Positions 8,380-16,142 of a DNA stretch of 64,000 bases are shown here, piece by piece. A program made the position numbers and the translations under genes. The stretch is from Brevibacterium moorei (GTDB taxonomy: Bacteria; Actinomycetota; Actinomycetes; Actinomycetales; Brevibacteriaceae): the NCBI RefSeq assembly GCF_024580735.1, contig NZ_JANIJX010000020.1, positions 1 through 64,000 of the forward strand. Direction: 5' to 3'. The notes beneath the pieces were generated by a model that saw only the letters and a program-made list of their open reading frames with translations, was not told the origin of the DNA and did not search any database. Position 1 is the stretch's first letter; every line of letters begins with the position of its first letter.

Positions 8380-9621
8380 CTACAGCAGTGAGCGGCTGCG
8401 GCGCAACAGAATCGTGATGACCAGGCAGATCACCATGCACGCGCCGATCACCCAGGTCACGCCGGGCCAGGACGCCAGCTCCCAGGCCCGCGGCGTGACA
8501 TTGCCCGCCAGCGAGGACCCCGCATAGTAGAACAGCATGTACAGCGATGCCGCCTGCGCGGGGACCCCGGCTCCGGCGGCCCCGCGCTGGGCCACCCACG
8601 CCGAGGCCAGCGAGTGCACCATGAAGAACCCGGTACTCAACAGCAGCAGGCCCAGGATGATCACCCACAGGGGCCGCATGGCCAGGGCCGCCACGCCCAA
8701 TAGGGCGACGACCGGTCCGAACACCACGACGGAACGCAGACTGGTCCTATCCGCCAGGCGCCCGGCGAATGCCCCGGCCTGGCCCCCGATCGGATACACC
8801 AGGTAGAACAGCCCGACCACGCCCACACTGAGCAGGTACGGCGCCTGTTCCAGCCGGAAGCCGATGACGTTGAAGGTTCCGACGAAGGCGCCCATGCCCA
8901 GTGCGCCCAGCAGATACAGGCCGATCAGCACGGGGTCGCGCAGGGCGCGACCGAACTTGGCCACCAGCTCGGCGACGGAATCGCGGTGCGGGGTGAAGCC
9001 TCGGGATTCCGGGAGCAGGATCCAGCAGCCGGCGGCGCACAAGGCGGACACCAGAACCGTGGCCGCGAGCGCCAAATGGGATGTGTCGAGCCAGGCCACG
9101 TGGCTCACTCCCAGTCGGCCGAGCAGTTCGATGACCCCGGCGGACACCAACCGGCCGGTCAGGCCGCCGATCGTGGTGCCGAAGATGTACTGGCCGGTGG
9201 CGGTGGTGGCATAGGAGGGGTGGATCTCCTCGCGCAGGTAGACAGCGGCTGTGCCGGGCAGTCCGGCCAGCACCAGGCCCATGCAGAAGCGCCCGCACAG
9301 GAACAGTGGCCAGCTGGGGATGAGGGAAACGACGATGCTGAGCACGACCGCCAGGGCCAGGGACCAGCGAATCAGCCGGACCCGCCCGATCCGCTCGGAT
9401 ACGGGCACCGCCAGGATCAGGCCGATGCCAAGGCCTGCGGTCGCCACGGACACCGACAGGGCGGCCGTAGCGGGGCTGATGCTGTAATCGCGCGCGAAAT
9501 ACGGCAAAATGGCTTGAGTGTTGTAGAGGAGGACGAAGGTCGCGATTCCAGCCATGAGCAGGCCGGCCTCGATTCTCCGTGTTGCGGGTTCTCCCTTGAG
9601 GTATCCGGCGAATTCGCTCAC
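8380..9621 (-). CDS. MFS transporter (YnfM-like drug/sugar efflux type)
   Basis: 413 residues and about 12 membrane helices. The GRVRLIR segment after helix 2 is a variant of the MFS loop 2-3 motif. The N-terminal half matches the YnfM/AraJ-like exporters, with the substrate unknown. The GTG at 9621 is the only start that leaves a normal N-terminus; the reading frame stays open far upstream only because of antisense coding bias over the M3 peptidase gene. It diverges from that gene with 70 bases between starts. Confidence 0.85.
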   Translation of the reverse strand: MSEFAGYLKGEPATRRIEAGLLMAGIATFVLLYNTQAILPYFARDYSISPATAALSVSVATAGLGIGLILAVPVSERIGRVRLIRWSLALAVVLSIVVSLIPSWPLFLCGRFCMGLVLAGLPGTAAVYLREEIHPSYATTATGQYIFGTTIGGLTGRLVSAGVIELLGRLGVSHVAWLDTSHLALAATVLVSALCAAGCWILLPESRGFTPHRDSVAELVAKFGRALRDPVLIGLYLLGALGMGAFVGTFNVIGFRLEQAPYLLSVGVVGLFYLVYPIGGQAGAFAGRLADRTSLRSVVVFGPVVALLGVAALAMRPLWVIILGLLLLSTGFFMVHSLASAWVAQRGAAGAGVPAQAASLYMLFYYAGSSLAGNVTPRAWELASWPGVTWVIGACMVICLVITILLRRSRSLL

Positions 9622-9691
9622 ACGTCCATGGTAGGCGCCCGCCTCCCGCCCGCAACGGGGGCACCCGGGCGCCGCGATCGAGGAGACAAGA

Positions 9692-12001
9692 GTGACCGAC
9701 GATTCCACCCCCGCGCCGGGCCCGGCCGGGGAAGCCACAACCGCGCAGATCCCACAGGTGGAGGAAGCCACGGCCGCTTCCGGGGCTGTGGCCGAGGGTC
9801 CAGCCACCGCTGAAGTCGCCGACCCGCTGGCAGCGCTCCCCGGACACCGGCAGGCGCTGCACGACTTCGTGGTGGCCCCGGAGAACCTGACGCTGCCGGA
9901 CTTCTCCGGCATCGACTCGGCGGCTCTGCTGGAGGTCCTGGAGTTCGTCGAATCCTTCCAGGCCGCCCGCCTCGCCGAACTCCTCGCCGATCCGGCCGCA
10001 CCCACCTTCATCAACACCACGCTGCGCATCGACGAGGCCACCGCTCCGGCGTTCTGCCTGGCCGCGGTGGCGCGCGTCATCGGCTCGAACATCATGACCG
10101 AGGCCATCACCGACGCGGTCAACACCGTGTTCCGTCGGCTCGCCGCCCTGCAGACCGGCCTGCTGTTGGACGCCGACCTCTACGCCAGGCTCGACGAGGT
10201 CCCCACGGCCGCGTTGACCCCGGAGGACCGTCGCCACCACGAACTCATGGTCGCCGATTTCGTCCACGCCGGTGCCAAACTCGACCCCGATGCCCGCGCC
10301 CGTGTGCGCGACCTGTCCGCGGAGATCACCCGGCTGGAGACGGACTTCGACGTCGAGGTCCTGGCCGAGTCCGATTCCCTGGCCCTGCAGGTGCCGTACG
10401 ACCGGGCGGCCGCGGCGCTGGCCGGCCTCGACGCGGAGACACTGGCCGGGCTGCGCGAACCGACGGGGGCATCGGCGGGGGATGCAGCCGAAGCCGGCTA
10501 CACCCTGCCGCTGGTCAACACGACCCAGCAGCCGGCCCTGGAGCACTTGGACGATCCGGCGACCCGCGCCGCGCTGCTGGAGCGCTCCATGTCCCGCGGC
10601 GGTCGCGGGGGCGCGCACGATACGCGCACCATCATCGCCGACCTGACCGCCCTGCGGGCCGCGCTGGCCGCCGAACTGGGCTATCGCAGCTTCGCAGACT
10701 ACTCGATTTCCACACAGGCCGCGGGCTCCCCCGACGCGGCCTCGGCGCTGTTGTCCCGGATGCTCGAACCCGCGCAGGCGCAGGCCGCTGCGGAACTGGA
10801 CGCGGTACGCTCGGCCTACGGCCTGGACGAACTGGGACCTGCCGATGTCACGCACTATCTGGCGCGCTACAAGCAGGACCATTTCGCACTGGACCCCCGG
10901 GAGCTGCGGAGCTACTTCGAGTTCGACCGGGTGTTGGTCGACGGCGCGTTCTATGCCGCCACACAGCTCTACGGGGTCGAATTCGTCCGCACCGAACTGT
11001 CCGGCTGGCACCCCGATGTGACCGTCTACGCCGCGGTGGAGGACGGCGCCGTCACCGGGTTGGTCTGTGTCGACCCCTATGCCCGACCGATCAAGGGCGG
11101 CGGCGCGTGGATGGACCAGCTGGTCTCCCCCGGCCGCTATCTGGGTCAGGCACCGATCCTGACCCTGTCGACGAACTTCGCCAAACCGGCCGAGGGCGCG
11201 CCCCTGCTGCTGAGCGTGGACAACGTCCGCACCGTCTTCCACGAGTTCGGCCATGTGCTCCACGGGCTGTTCTCCGATTCCCTGTACTCGACCAGGTCGG
11301 GGACGTCAGTGCCACGCGACTTCGTCGAGTTCCCCTCGCAGTTCAACGAGATGTGGATGTTCCACCCCGCGGTGCTGCCGAACTATGCGGTGGACCATCG
11401 GACCGGTCGCAGCCTGCCCCAGGAGACCGTGGAGCGCCTGCACACGGCCGAGCGCTTCGGGCAGGGCTTCTCCACCGTGGAGCTCCTGTCCGCCGCGCTG
11501 CTGGACCTGGGCTGGCACTCGCTGCAGGCGGGCGAACAGGTCGACGCCGTACTGTCCTTCGAAGCCGCGGTCCTGGACAGCGCCGGATTCGATTCGCTCA
11601 TTCCGCCGCGCTACCGCTCCACCTACTTCCGCCACATCTTCTCCGGTGGGTACGCCGCCGGCTACTACGCCTATCTGTGGTCCGAGGTGCTGGCCGCCTA
11701 CACCCAGGAGTGGTTCACCGCACGCGGTCTGAGCCCCGAGGCCGGCGAGGCCTTCCGCGCTCATATCCTGGCGCCCGGCTACTCCGCTGATCCGAGCGAG
11801 TACGTGCGCGAGTTCTTCGGCGAGGACCCGGGCGTGGGTCCGCTGCTGCGCAGCCGCGGCCTGGCTCCGGTCGAGGACGCAGATGCGGATGCTGACGGTG
11901 CCGCTGTCGCCGGGACTGGCGGCGGGACCGGGGCCGGACAGGCCGAAGACGCCGCGAGGATGGGAAACCCGGGTGCGGGCCCGGACGAACGGGACTCCTG
12001 A
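9692..12001 (+). CDS. M3 family metallopeptidase (dipeptidyl carboxypeptidase/oligopeptidase)
   Basis: 769 residues. The zinc-binding motif is HEFGH at 517-521, and the third ligand is expected in the following PSQFNEMW segment. An Ala/Pro-rich N-terminal tail of about 45 residues and a Gly/Asp-rich C-terminal tail flank the catalytic body. No signal peptide is seen, so it should degrade oligopeptides in the cytoplasm, like Dcp and oligopeptidase A. AGGAGA lies upstream of the GTG start. The stop overlaps the next gene by one base (TGATG), so translation is probably coupled. Confidence 0.92.
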   Translation: MTDDSTPAPGPAGEATTAQIPQVEEATAASGAVAEGPATAEVADPLAALPGHRQALHDFVVAPENLTLPDFSGIDSAALLEVLEFVESFQAARLAELLADPAAPTFINTTLRIDEATAPAFCLAAVARVIGSNIMTEAITDAVNTVFRRLAALQTGLLLDADLYARLDEVPTAALTPEDRRHHELMVADFVHAGAKLDPDARARVRDLSAEITRLETDFDVEVLAESDSLALQVPYDRAAAALAGLDAETLAGLREPTGASAGDAAEAGYTLPLVNTTQQPALEHLDDPATRAALLERSMSRGGRGGAHDTRTIIADLTALRAALAAELGYRSFADYSISTQAAGSPDAASALLSRMLEPAQAQAAAELDAVRSAYGLDELGPADVTHYLARYKQDHFALDPRELRSYFEFDRVLVDGAFYAATQLYGVEFVRTELSGWHPDVTVYAAVEDGAVTGLVCVDPYARPIKGGGAWMDQLVSPGRYLGQAPILTLSTNFAKPAEGAPLLLSVDNVRTVFHEFGHVLHGLFSDSLYSTRSGTSVPRDFVEFPSQFNEMWMFHPAVLPNYAVDHRTGRSLPQETVERLHTAERFGQGFSTVELLSAALLDLGWHSLQAGEQVDAVLSFEAAVLDSAGFDSLIPPRYRSTYFRHIFSGGYAAGYYAYLWSEVLAAYTQEWFTARGLSPEAGEAFRAHILAPGYSADPSEYVREFFGEDPGVGPLLRSRGLAPVEDADADADGAAVAGTGGGTGAGQAEDAARMGNPGAGPDERDS

Positions 12002-12561
12002 TGCACGCGCGCAATCGGGCCGTCGAGGCCGACCTGCGCGCGGCTGGCATTGACGCGCGGATCAGGATCTTCTCCGAGCACACTCCATCGGCGCGTGCCG
12101 CAGCCGCTGCACTGGGCGTCGAGCTCGGCGCAATAGCCAACAGCCTCGTCTTCATGGCGGTGCCGAACGCGGACGCCTGCGGGCCCGCGGGCGGCGCGCA
12201 GCCGATTCCCACCGACGAGGCCGGGCCGACCGACCCGGCGGGCAGCGCCGGCGAGCCGTTCGCGGTGCTGCTCATGACCTCGGGCGCGCACCGGGTCGAT
12301 ACCGGTTATGCGGCGGCCCGGCTGGGGGTCGCGAGGCTCAAGCGGGCCACGCCCGAACAGGTGCGCGCCGCGACCGGCCAGGTGATCGGCGGGGTGTCGC
12401 CCTGTGGGCACCCGGCGCCACTGCCGATCTACGTCGACCGGGCACTGCGGGACCATGATGTGCTGTGGGCCGCCGGCGGCACCGCCGATGCGATGTTCCC
12501 GCTGAGCTATGCACAGCTGCTCGCCCTGACCGGTGGCGAGGAGATCGATGTCGAGCCCTGA
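12001..12561 (+). CDS. YbaK/ProX-type aminoacyl-tRNA deacylase
   Basis: 186 residues with the YbaK fold: SLVFMA, a GYAAARLGVARLKRAT region and the VIGGVSPCGHPAPLPIYVD motif. The family hydrolyses mischarged aminoacyl-tRNA in trans, or binds it, protecting translation quality. An insert of about 25 residues rich in Gly/Ala/Pro (near 58-80) splits the first half and looks like a flexible loop. It is the second gene of a tight run, with one-base overlap upstream and 14-base overlap downstream. Confidence 0.85.
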   Translation: MHARNRAVEADLRAAGIDARIRIFSEHTPSARAAAAALGVELGAIANSLVFMAVPNADACGPAGGAQPIPTDEAGPTDPAGSAGEPFAVLLMTSGAHRVDTGYAAARLGVARLKRATPEQVRAATGQVIGGVSPCGHPAPLPIYVDRALRDHDVLWAAGGTADAMFPLSYAQLLALTGGEEIDVEP

Positions 12562-13324
12562 TCGGGAAGGCCGCCTGGCTCTGCGGATTGCGGGCTTCGC
12601 TGCGGGAGTGGCCGCCGGTTACGGCCTGGACGTGGCCAGGGCCCAACTGCAATCGCGCTTCTACCCCCATTACTGGAACACCCACCCCTATCCCGAGGGA
12701 CCAGAGCCACGATCCAAGGGGCTCCCGGCACCGGTGACCATGCACGTGGTGGGTGATTCTGCGGCTGCGGGGGTGGGCCCGGGCTTCATCGATCCCCGCA
12801 AGGGCTACGTGGGCCTGGTGGAGAAGCGTCTGGAGAATCTGGCGGGCCGGCGCGTGCGCACCTCCAACCTGGCGATCCCGGGGGCCAGTTCGTGGCTGCT
12901 CATGGAACATCAGCTGCCGAGGTTCCGCGCACTGCGGGAGCGGGTCGGCCCGGCCGATGTCACCCTGTGCATCATCGGCGCCAATGACATCGCCGGCCGC
13001 GAATACACGCTGGACGGTTTCATCTGGACGGCCGAACGGCTCTACGCACAGCTGCCCGCCGGCACCGTGGTCGGGACGATCCCCAGCTTCGGATTCGACC
13101 TGGTCAACCGCAGGGTGACCGACGCCAACGCCGTGATCCGGGCCCTGGCAGCCCGGCACGATCTGGAGCTGGCAGATCTGTTCGCCATCACCTCGGCGCT
13201 GGATCTACGCAGTTATCTTGCCCGCACGGGCGGCGACTTCTTCCACCCCAATGCGGCCGGCTACCGCCTGTGGACCCACGCGATCTGGCCGGCAGTGCGC
13301 CGGGCGTACCTGCGCGAGCCCTGA
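12548..13324 (+). CDS. SGNH/GDSL-type esterase/lipase
   Basis: About 258 residues. Block I is VGDSAAAGVG (nucleophile Ser), block III is GAND, and block V is DFFHPNAAGY with Asp and His, which completes an SGNH catalytic set. A hydrophobic stretch near residues 10-28 could be an anchor or an uncleaved signal. ATG 12548 is preferred over the in-frame ATG 15 bases upstream because GAGGAG is correctly placed before it. It overlaps the deacylase gene. The substrate may be an acyl ester or an acetylated sugar. Confidence 0.85.
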   Translation: MSSPDREGRLALRIAGFAAGVAAGYGLDVARAQLQSRFYPHYWNTHPYPEGPEPRSKGLPAPVTMHVVGDSAAAGVGPGFIDPRKGYVGLVEKRLENLAGRRVRTSNLAIPGASSWLLMEHQLPRFRALRERVGPADVTLCIIGANDIAGREYTLDGFIWTAERLYAQLPAGTVVGTIPSFGFDLVNRRVTDANAVIRALAARHDLELADLFAITSALDLRSYLARTGGDFFHPNAAGYRLWTHAIWPAVRRAYLREP

Positions 13325-13340
13325 GTCCAAGCCGCACGCG

Positions 13341-13402
13341 AACACGTCCTTTCCCCGCGAACACGTCCCTATAGCAGCGTGTTCGTGGGGAAACGACGTG
13401 TT
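13341..13402. repeat. 62-bp palindromic repeat, copy 1
   Basis: Imperfect palindrome with arms AACACGTCCTTTCCCCGCGA... and ...CGTGGGGAAACGACGTGTT around the centre CCTATAG. Same length and pattern as the copies at 19850 and 20547. It fills nearly all the space between the convergent SGNH and GntR genes. Confidence 0.9.
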
Positions 13403-14115
13403 CAGGAAGCCGGACCGGCCCCCTGCACCGCACTGTCCGACTCCTCCACGATCGCCAGGGCCGCCCGGAAGGCCGACTGCCCATCGCCCGACTGCACCGC
13501 CGCGACGATGTCACCGTGCCAGCGCAGGGCATTGGCATTGGCTATCTGCGGCATCAGGTCGTGATGGGTGCGCCCGGCCAACAGCGCATCGACCACACCG
13601 GTCAGGCCGGCGAAGAACTCATTGCCCGAGGCCTGTAGCAGCACCCGGTGGAAATCCATGTCATGGCGCAGATAGTCCTCGGTCCGGGCATCGCGCGCGG
13701 TGGCGACCATGCCGACATAGGCGGCGGCCAGTGCCGCGCACTGTTCGCCCGAGGCCCTTTCAGCGGCTCGGCGCGCGGCACTCGGCTCCACCGCCGCGCG
13801 CAGTTCGGCCAGGGTCCCCAGCAGTTGGGCGCGCTGCGGACCTGCCAGCCGCCAGCGCAGCACATCGGGGTTGTAGGGGCTCCAGGACTCCTGCGGCTGC
13901 ACCGTGATGCCCACCCTCTGGCGGCTGGCCACCAGGCCCATGGACTCCAGTACCCGCACGACCTCGCGGATCACCCCGCGCGACACCCCGAACTGGGCTG
14001 CAACTGCATCGGTCGACACGATGGCCCCCACCGGGCGCTCACCGGACACGATCTCCTGGCCCCATTGCTCCACCACCGAGGTGTGGAGGTCTCTACCGGT
14101 CAGTGCCATAGCCAC
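13402..14115 (-). CDS. GntR/FadR-type transcriptional regulator, likely of gluconate genes
   Basis: 237 residues: an N-terminal winged helix (VAAQFGVSRGVIREVVRVLESMGLV) and a C-terminal FCD domain whose ligand/metal-site residues lie in HDMDFHRVLLQASGN and WHGDIVAAV. FCD regulators sense small organic acids. Its place 112 bases downstream of the esterase-propeller gene, in the gluconate cluster, makes gluconate or a phosphorylated form the likely signal. It can start at GTG 14115 or ATG 14109. A 13-bp inverted repeat overlaps the start and may be its own operator. The stop codon overlaps the last base of a palindromic repeat. Confidence 0.88.
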   Translation of the reverse strand: MAMALTGRDLHTSVVEQWGQEIVSGERPVGAIVSTDAVAAQFGVSRGVIREVVRVLESMGLVASRQRVGITVQPQESWSPYNPDVLRWRLAGPQRAQLLGTLAELRAAVEPSAARRAAERASGEQCAALAAAYVGMVATARDARTEDYLRHDMDFHRVLLQASGNEFFAGLTGVVDALLAGRTHHDLMPQIANANALRWHGDIVAAVQSGDGQSAFRAALAIVEESDSAVQGAGPAS

Positions 14116-14158
14116 CCATCGTCGTCATAGCTCAAGGATACGAACTGGGTGGCTATGG
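14106..14158. promoter_or_regulatory. 13-bp perfect inverted repeat over the gntR-type start
   Basis: CCATAGCCACCCA at 14106-14118 and its exact complement at 14146-14158, 27 bases apart. One arm covers the start codon of the regulator gene; the other lies in its promoter region. It is either a DNA-looping operator for autoregulation or a 5' hairpin hiding the start. Confidence 0.55.
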
Positions 14159-14227
14159 ACCGAAACCGGCAGGGCCCTCGCCATCGGCGGCGGGTCCGGC
14201 CGCGGAGGCCGCAGCGGGTAGGACCCC

Positions 14228-16138
14228 TTAGAGTCCCGGGGGCTCCAGGATCGACGGATCGTCCACCGAGGCGCCCTGGGTGGTCAACCGGCGGGAGTAC
14301 ACCGTGCCGTCCTGCACGATGAACAGGTCCCGCCGGTCCGCGCCACCGAAGGCCACCGCGTCGACCCCGTGGTGGACCACCGGCCCGGCCAGGAAGATCG
14401 CCACGCGCCCGATAGGTTCGCACACCTGCACTCCGGCGGGCGTTGCGAAGTACGCCCATTCCGCGGTGTCGAAGGTCGCCGAGGCGCTGCCGCCCCAATC
14501 GTCATAAGTCTCCAGGCGGAAGAACGGCGCCCCGAACTGCGGCAGCCGCGCCTCGTCGAGCTGGTAGATCCACTGATTGCGGTCCTCGGCATCGGCGATG
14601 ATGAGCATCGAACCGTCCGCGCCCAGTGCCAGGGCCGAGGCCTCCTTCTGCGGCAGCGCGACCTCGCCGCGCACCGCGCCGGTGTCCAGGTTCACGACCC
14701 GCAGCACCGCCGTCACGCTACCCGCGCGCCTGGCTCCGGGGGCGGCGGAACCCGGCGTCATGGCCTCGGTCGAGGTGATGGGCCGGACCGCGTCCGCTGC
14801 CACCTCGTCGATCACGGCCAGGTCGCCGCCACCCAGCCAGCAGGCCGCGCGCACGTGCAGATCCGGCAGGATCGTCCGGCCGGCCGGGCCCTCGGCGCCG
14901 CTATCTGCAGCAGGGCCGGTGCCGAGGTCCCAGACCGTCAGGCCCCCGCGTGCGGGGTCCGCAGTCACCAGGCGGCCCGCTCCCGCGGCGGCGAGTACCG
15001 CGGCGGGTTCCGGAAGCACCCGGGTGCCGGCGGCCTCGGCTGCCTCAGCAGACGCAGCGTTCCCGGCACCGGTGGAGCCGAGCGCGACACGGTACACGCC
15101 GTCGTCCAGGCTCGCGTACACGCTGCCGTCGCTCGCCTGGGCCAGACCGGTGGCGCGTCCAGCGGGCAGCCCGGTCATCGGCTGCCAGTCGCGGATGCCG
15201 GTGATCGTCTCCCAGACGCTGCCGCGGGTGTCCCAGCCCGCCTGGCCGCGCGCCGGCGGCTCATGCGATTCCAGCGGGGCCGGGTAGTCCCGCCACAGCC
15301 AGCGCATCGCATCGGGCCACAGTTCCCCGGCGAGCACCGTGGAGTGGTCGCCTTCGAAGAAGTCGAGTTCCGCATCGTAGCCGGAGAATTTCAACGCCTC
15401 GTACATGGTCTGCGCGGCATTGGGCCAGGAGCCCGCGTAGAACGTGCCCCAGGGCTGTGCCGCGGACAGGTGGTCGCCGTCGCCGGCCAGGATCCGCACC
15501 CGCAGCGGGCGGGCCTCGGTCTTGCGGACAAGTTCGGCCAGGGTGTCCCCGCCGCGCATCGCGACGAAGGTCGGAACCTGCGGGATGACGCGCCGGAACT
15601 GGTCCGGGCGGTGCCAGGCGGCCAGGAAGCAGGCGATGCCGCCGGTCGACGAGCCCATGATCGCGCGATCGTTCGGATCGTTCGACAGCGGAATCTCCGC
15701 GTGCACGGCCGGCAGCAGTTCCTCGGCCAGGAAGTTCGCGTACCGAGGCGACAGCGAGTCGTACTCGTACGACCGGTCGTAGCGGCCCAGGTACGTCCCG
15801 TCGGTGTGCTTGCCGCTCAGCGTGGGCAGCACGCCCGGGTCGATGAACACCGCCGCCATCCGCGGCACGTCGCCGGCCGCGATGAGCGCGTCGAGGCGCT
15901 GGGGCACCAGTTCCTTGTTCCGGATCGAGGTCCCGTCGAGCGCGATGAGCAGGGGCAGCGGGCCGTCGGGCACTCCGTCGGCCCGCGGCGCCGGGCGGTA
16001 GATCGCGTACTCGTGCGGAACCCCGGGGAAGTACTTCCCCGGCGCCAGAGTGCGCTCCTCGATCGTGCCCGCAGGGGCGTTCGGGTCGACTCCGCTGGGC
16101 AGCTCGCTCGCGTCGGCGGGATTGTTCGTCACTGTCAT
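14228..16138 (-). CDS. Esterase (Fes/EsterD-like) fused to an SMP-30/gluconolactonase-like propeller
   Basis: 636 residues without a signal peptide. Residues 20-290 form an alpha/beta hydrolase of the enterochelin-esterase/esterase D group, with nucleophile Ser in IMGSSTGG (about 162) and a likely His in FEGDHST (about 262). Residues 310-636 resemble an SMP-30/gluconolactonase beta-propeller (blade-like ADGSMLIIADA, ending VDAVAFGGADRRDLFIV). Positions expected to hold the metal ligands of lactonases (Glu, Asn, Asp) seem replaced. ATG 16138 has AGGAG in front and lies 4 bases after the solute-binding protein gene. With gluconokinase nearby, release or hydrolysis of a gluconate ester/lactone is plausible, but this is inference. 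Confidence 0.8.
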   Translation of the reverse strand: MTVTNNPADASELPSGVDPNAPAGTIEERTLAPGKYFPGVPHEYAIYRPAPRADGVPDGPLPLLIALDGTSIRNKELVPQRLDALIAAGDVPRMAAVFIDPGVLPTLSGKHTDGTYLGRYDRSYEYDSLSPRYANFLAEELLPAVHAEIPLSNDPNDRAIMGSSTGGIACFLAAWHRPDQFRRVIPQVPTFVAMRGGDTLAELVRKTEARPLRVRILAGDGDHLSAAQPWGTFYAGSWPNAAQTMYEALKFSGYDAELDFFEGDHSTVLAGELWPDAMRWLWRDYPAPLESHEPPARGQAGWDTRGSVWETITGIRDWQPMTGLPAGRATGLAQASDGSVYASLDDGVYRVALGSTGAGNAASAEAAEAAGTRVLPEPAAVLAAAGAGRLVTADPARGGLTVWDLGTGPAADSGAEGPAGRTILPDLHVRAACWLGGGDLAVIDEVAADAVRPITSTEAMTPGSAAPGARRAGSVTAVLRVVNLDTGAVRGEVALPQKEASALALGADGSMLIIADAEDRNQWIYQLDEARLPQFGAPFFRLETYDDWGGSASATFDTAEWAYFATPAGVQVCEPIGRVAIFLAGPVVHHGVDAVAFGGADRRDLFIVQDGTVYSRRLTTQGASVDDPSILEPPGL

Positions 16139-16142
16139 TCTC

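Noticed and set aside
8747..11263. 838-residue minus-strand ORF across the MFS and M3 peptidase genes
   Set aside because: It is a frame shadow: it overlaps two well-supported genes in other frames and contains no domain.
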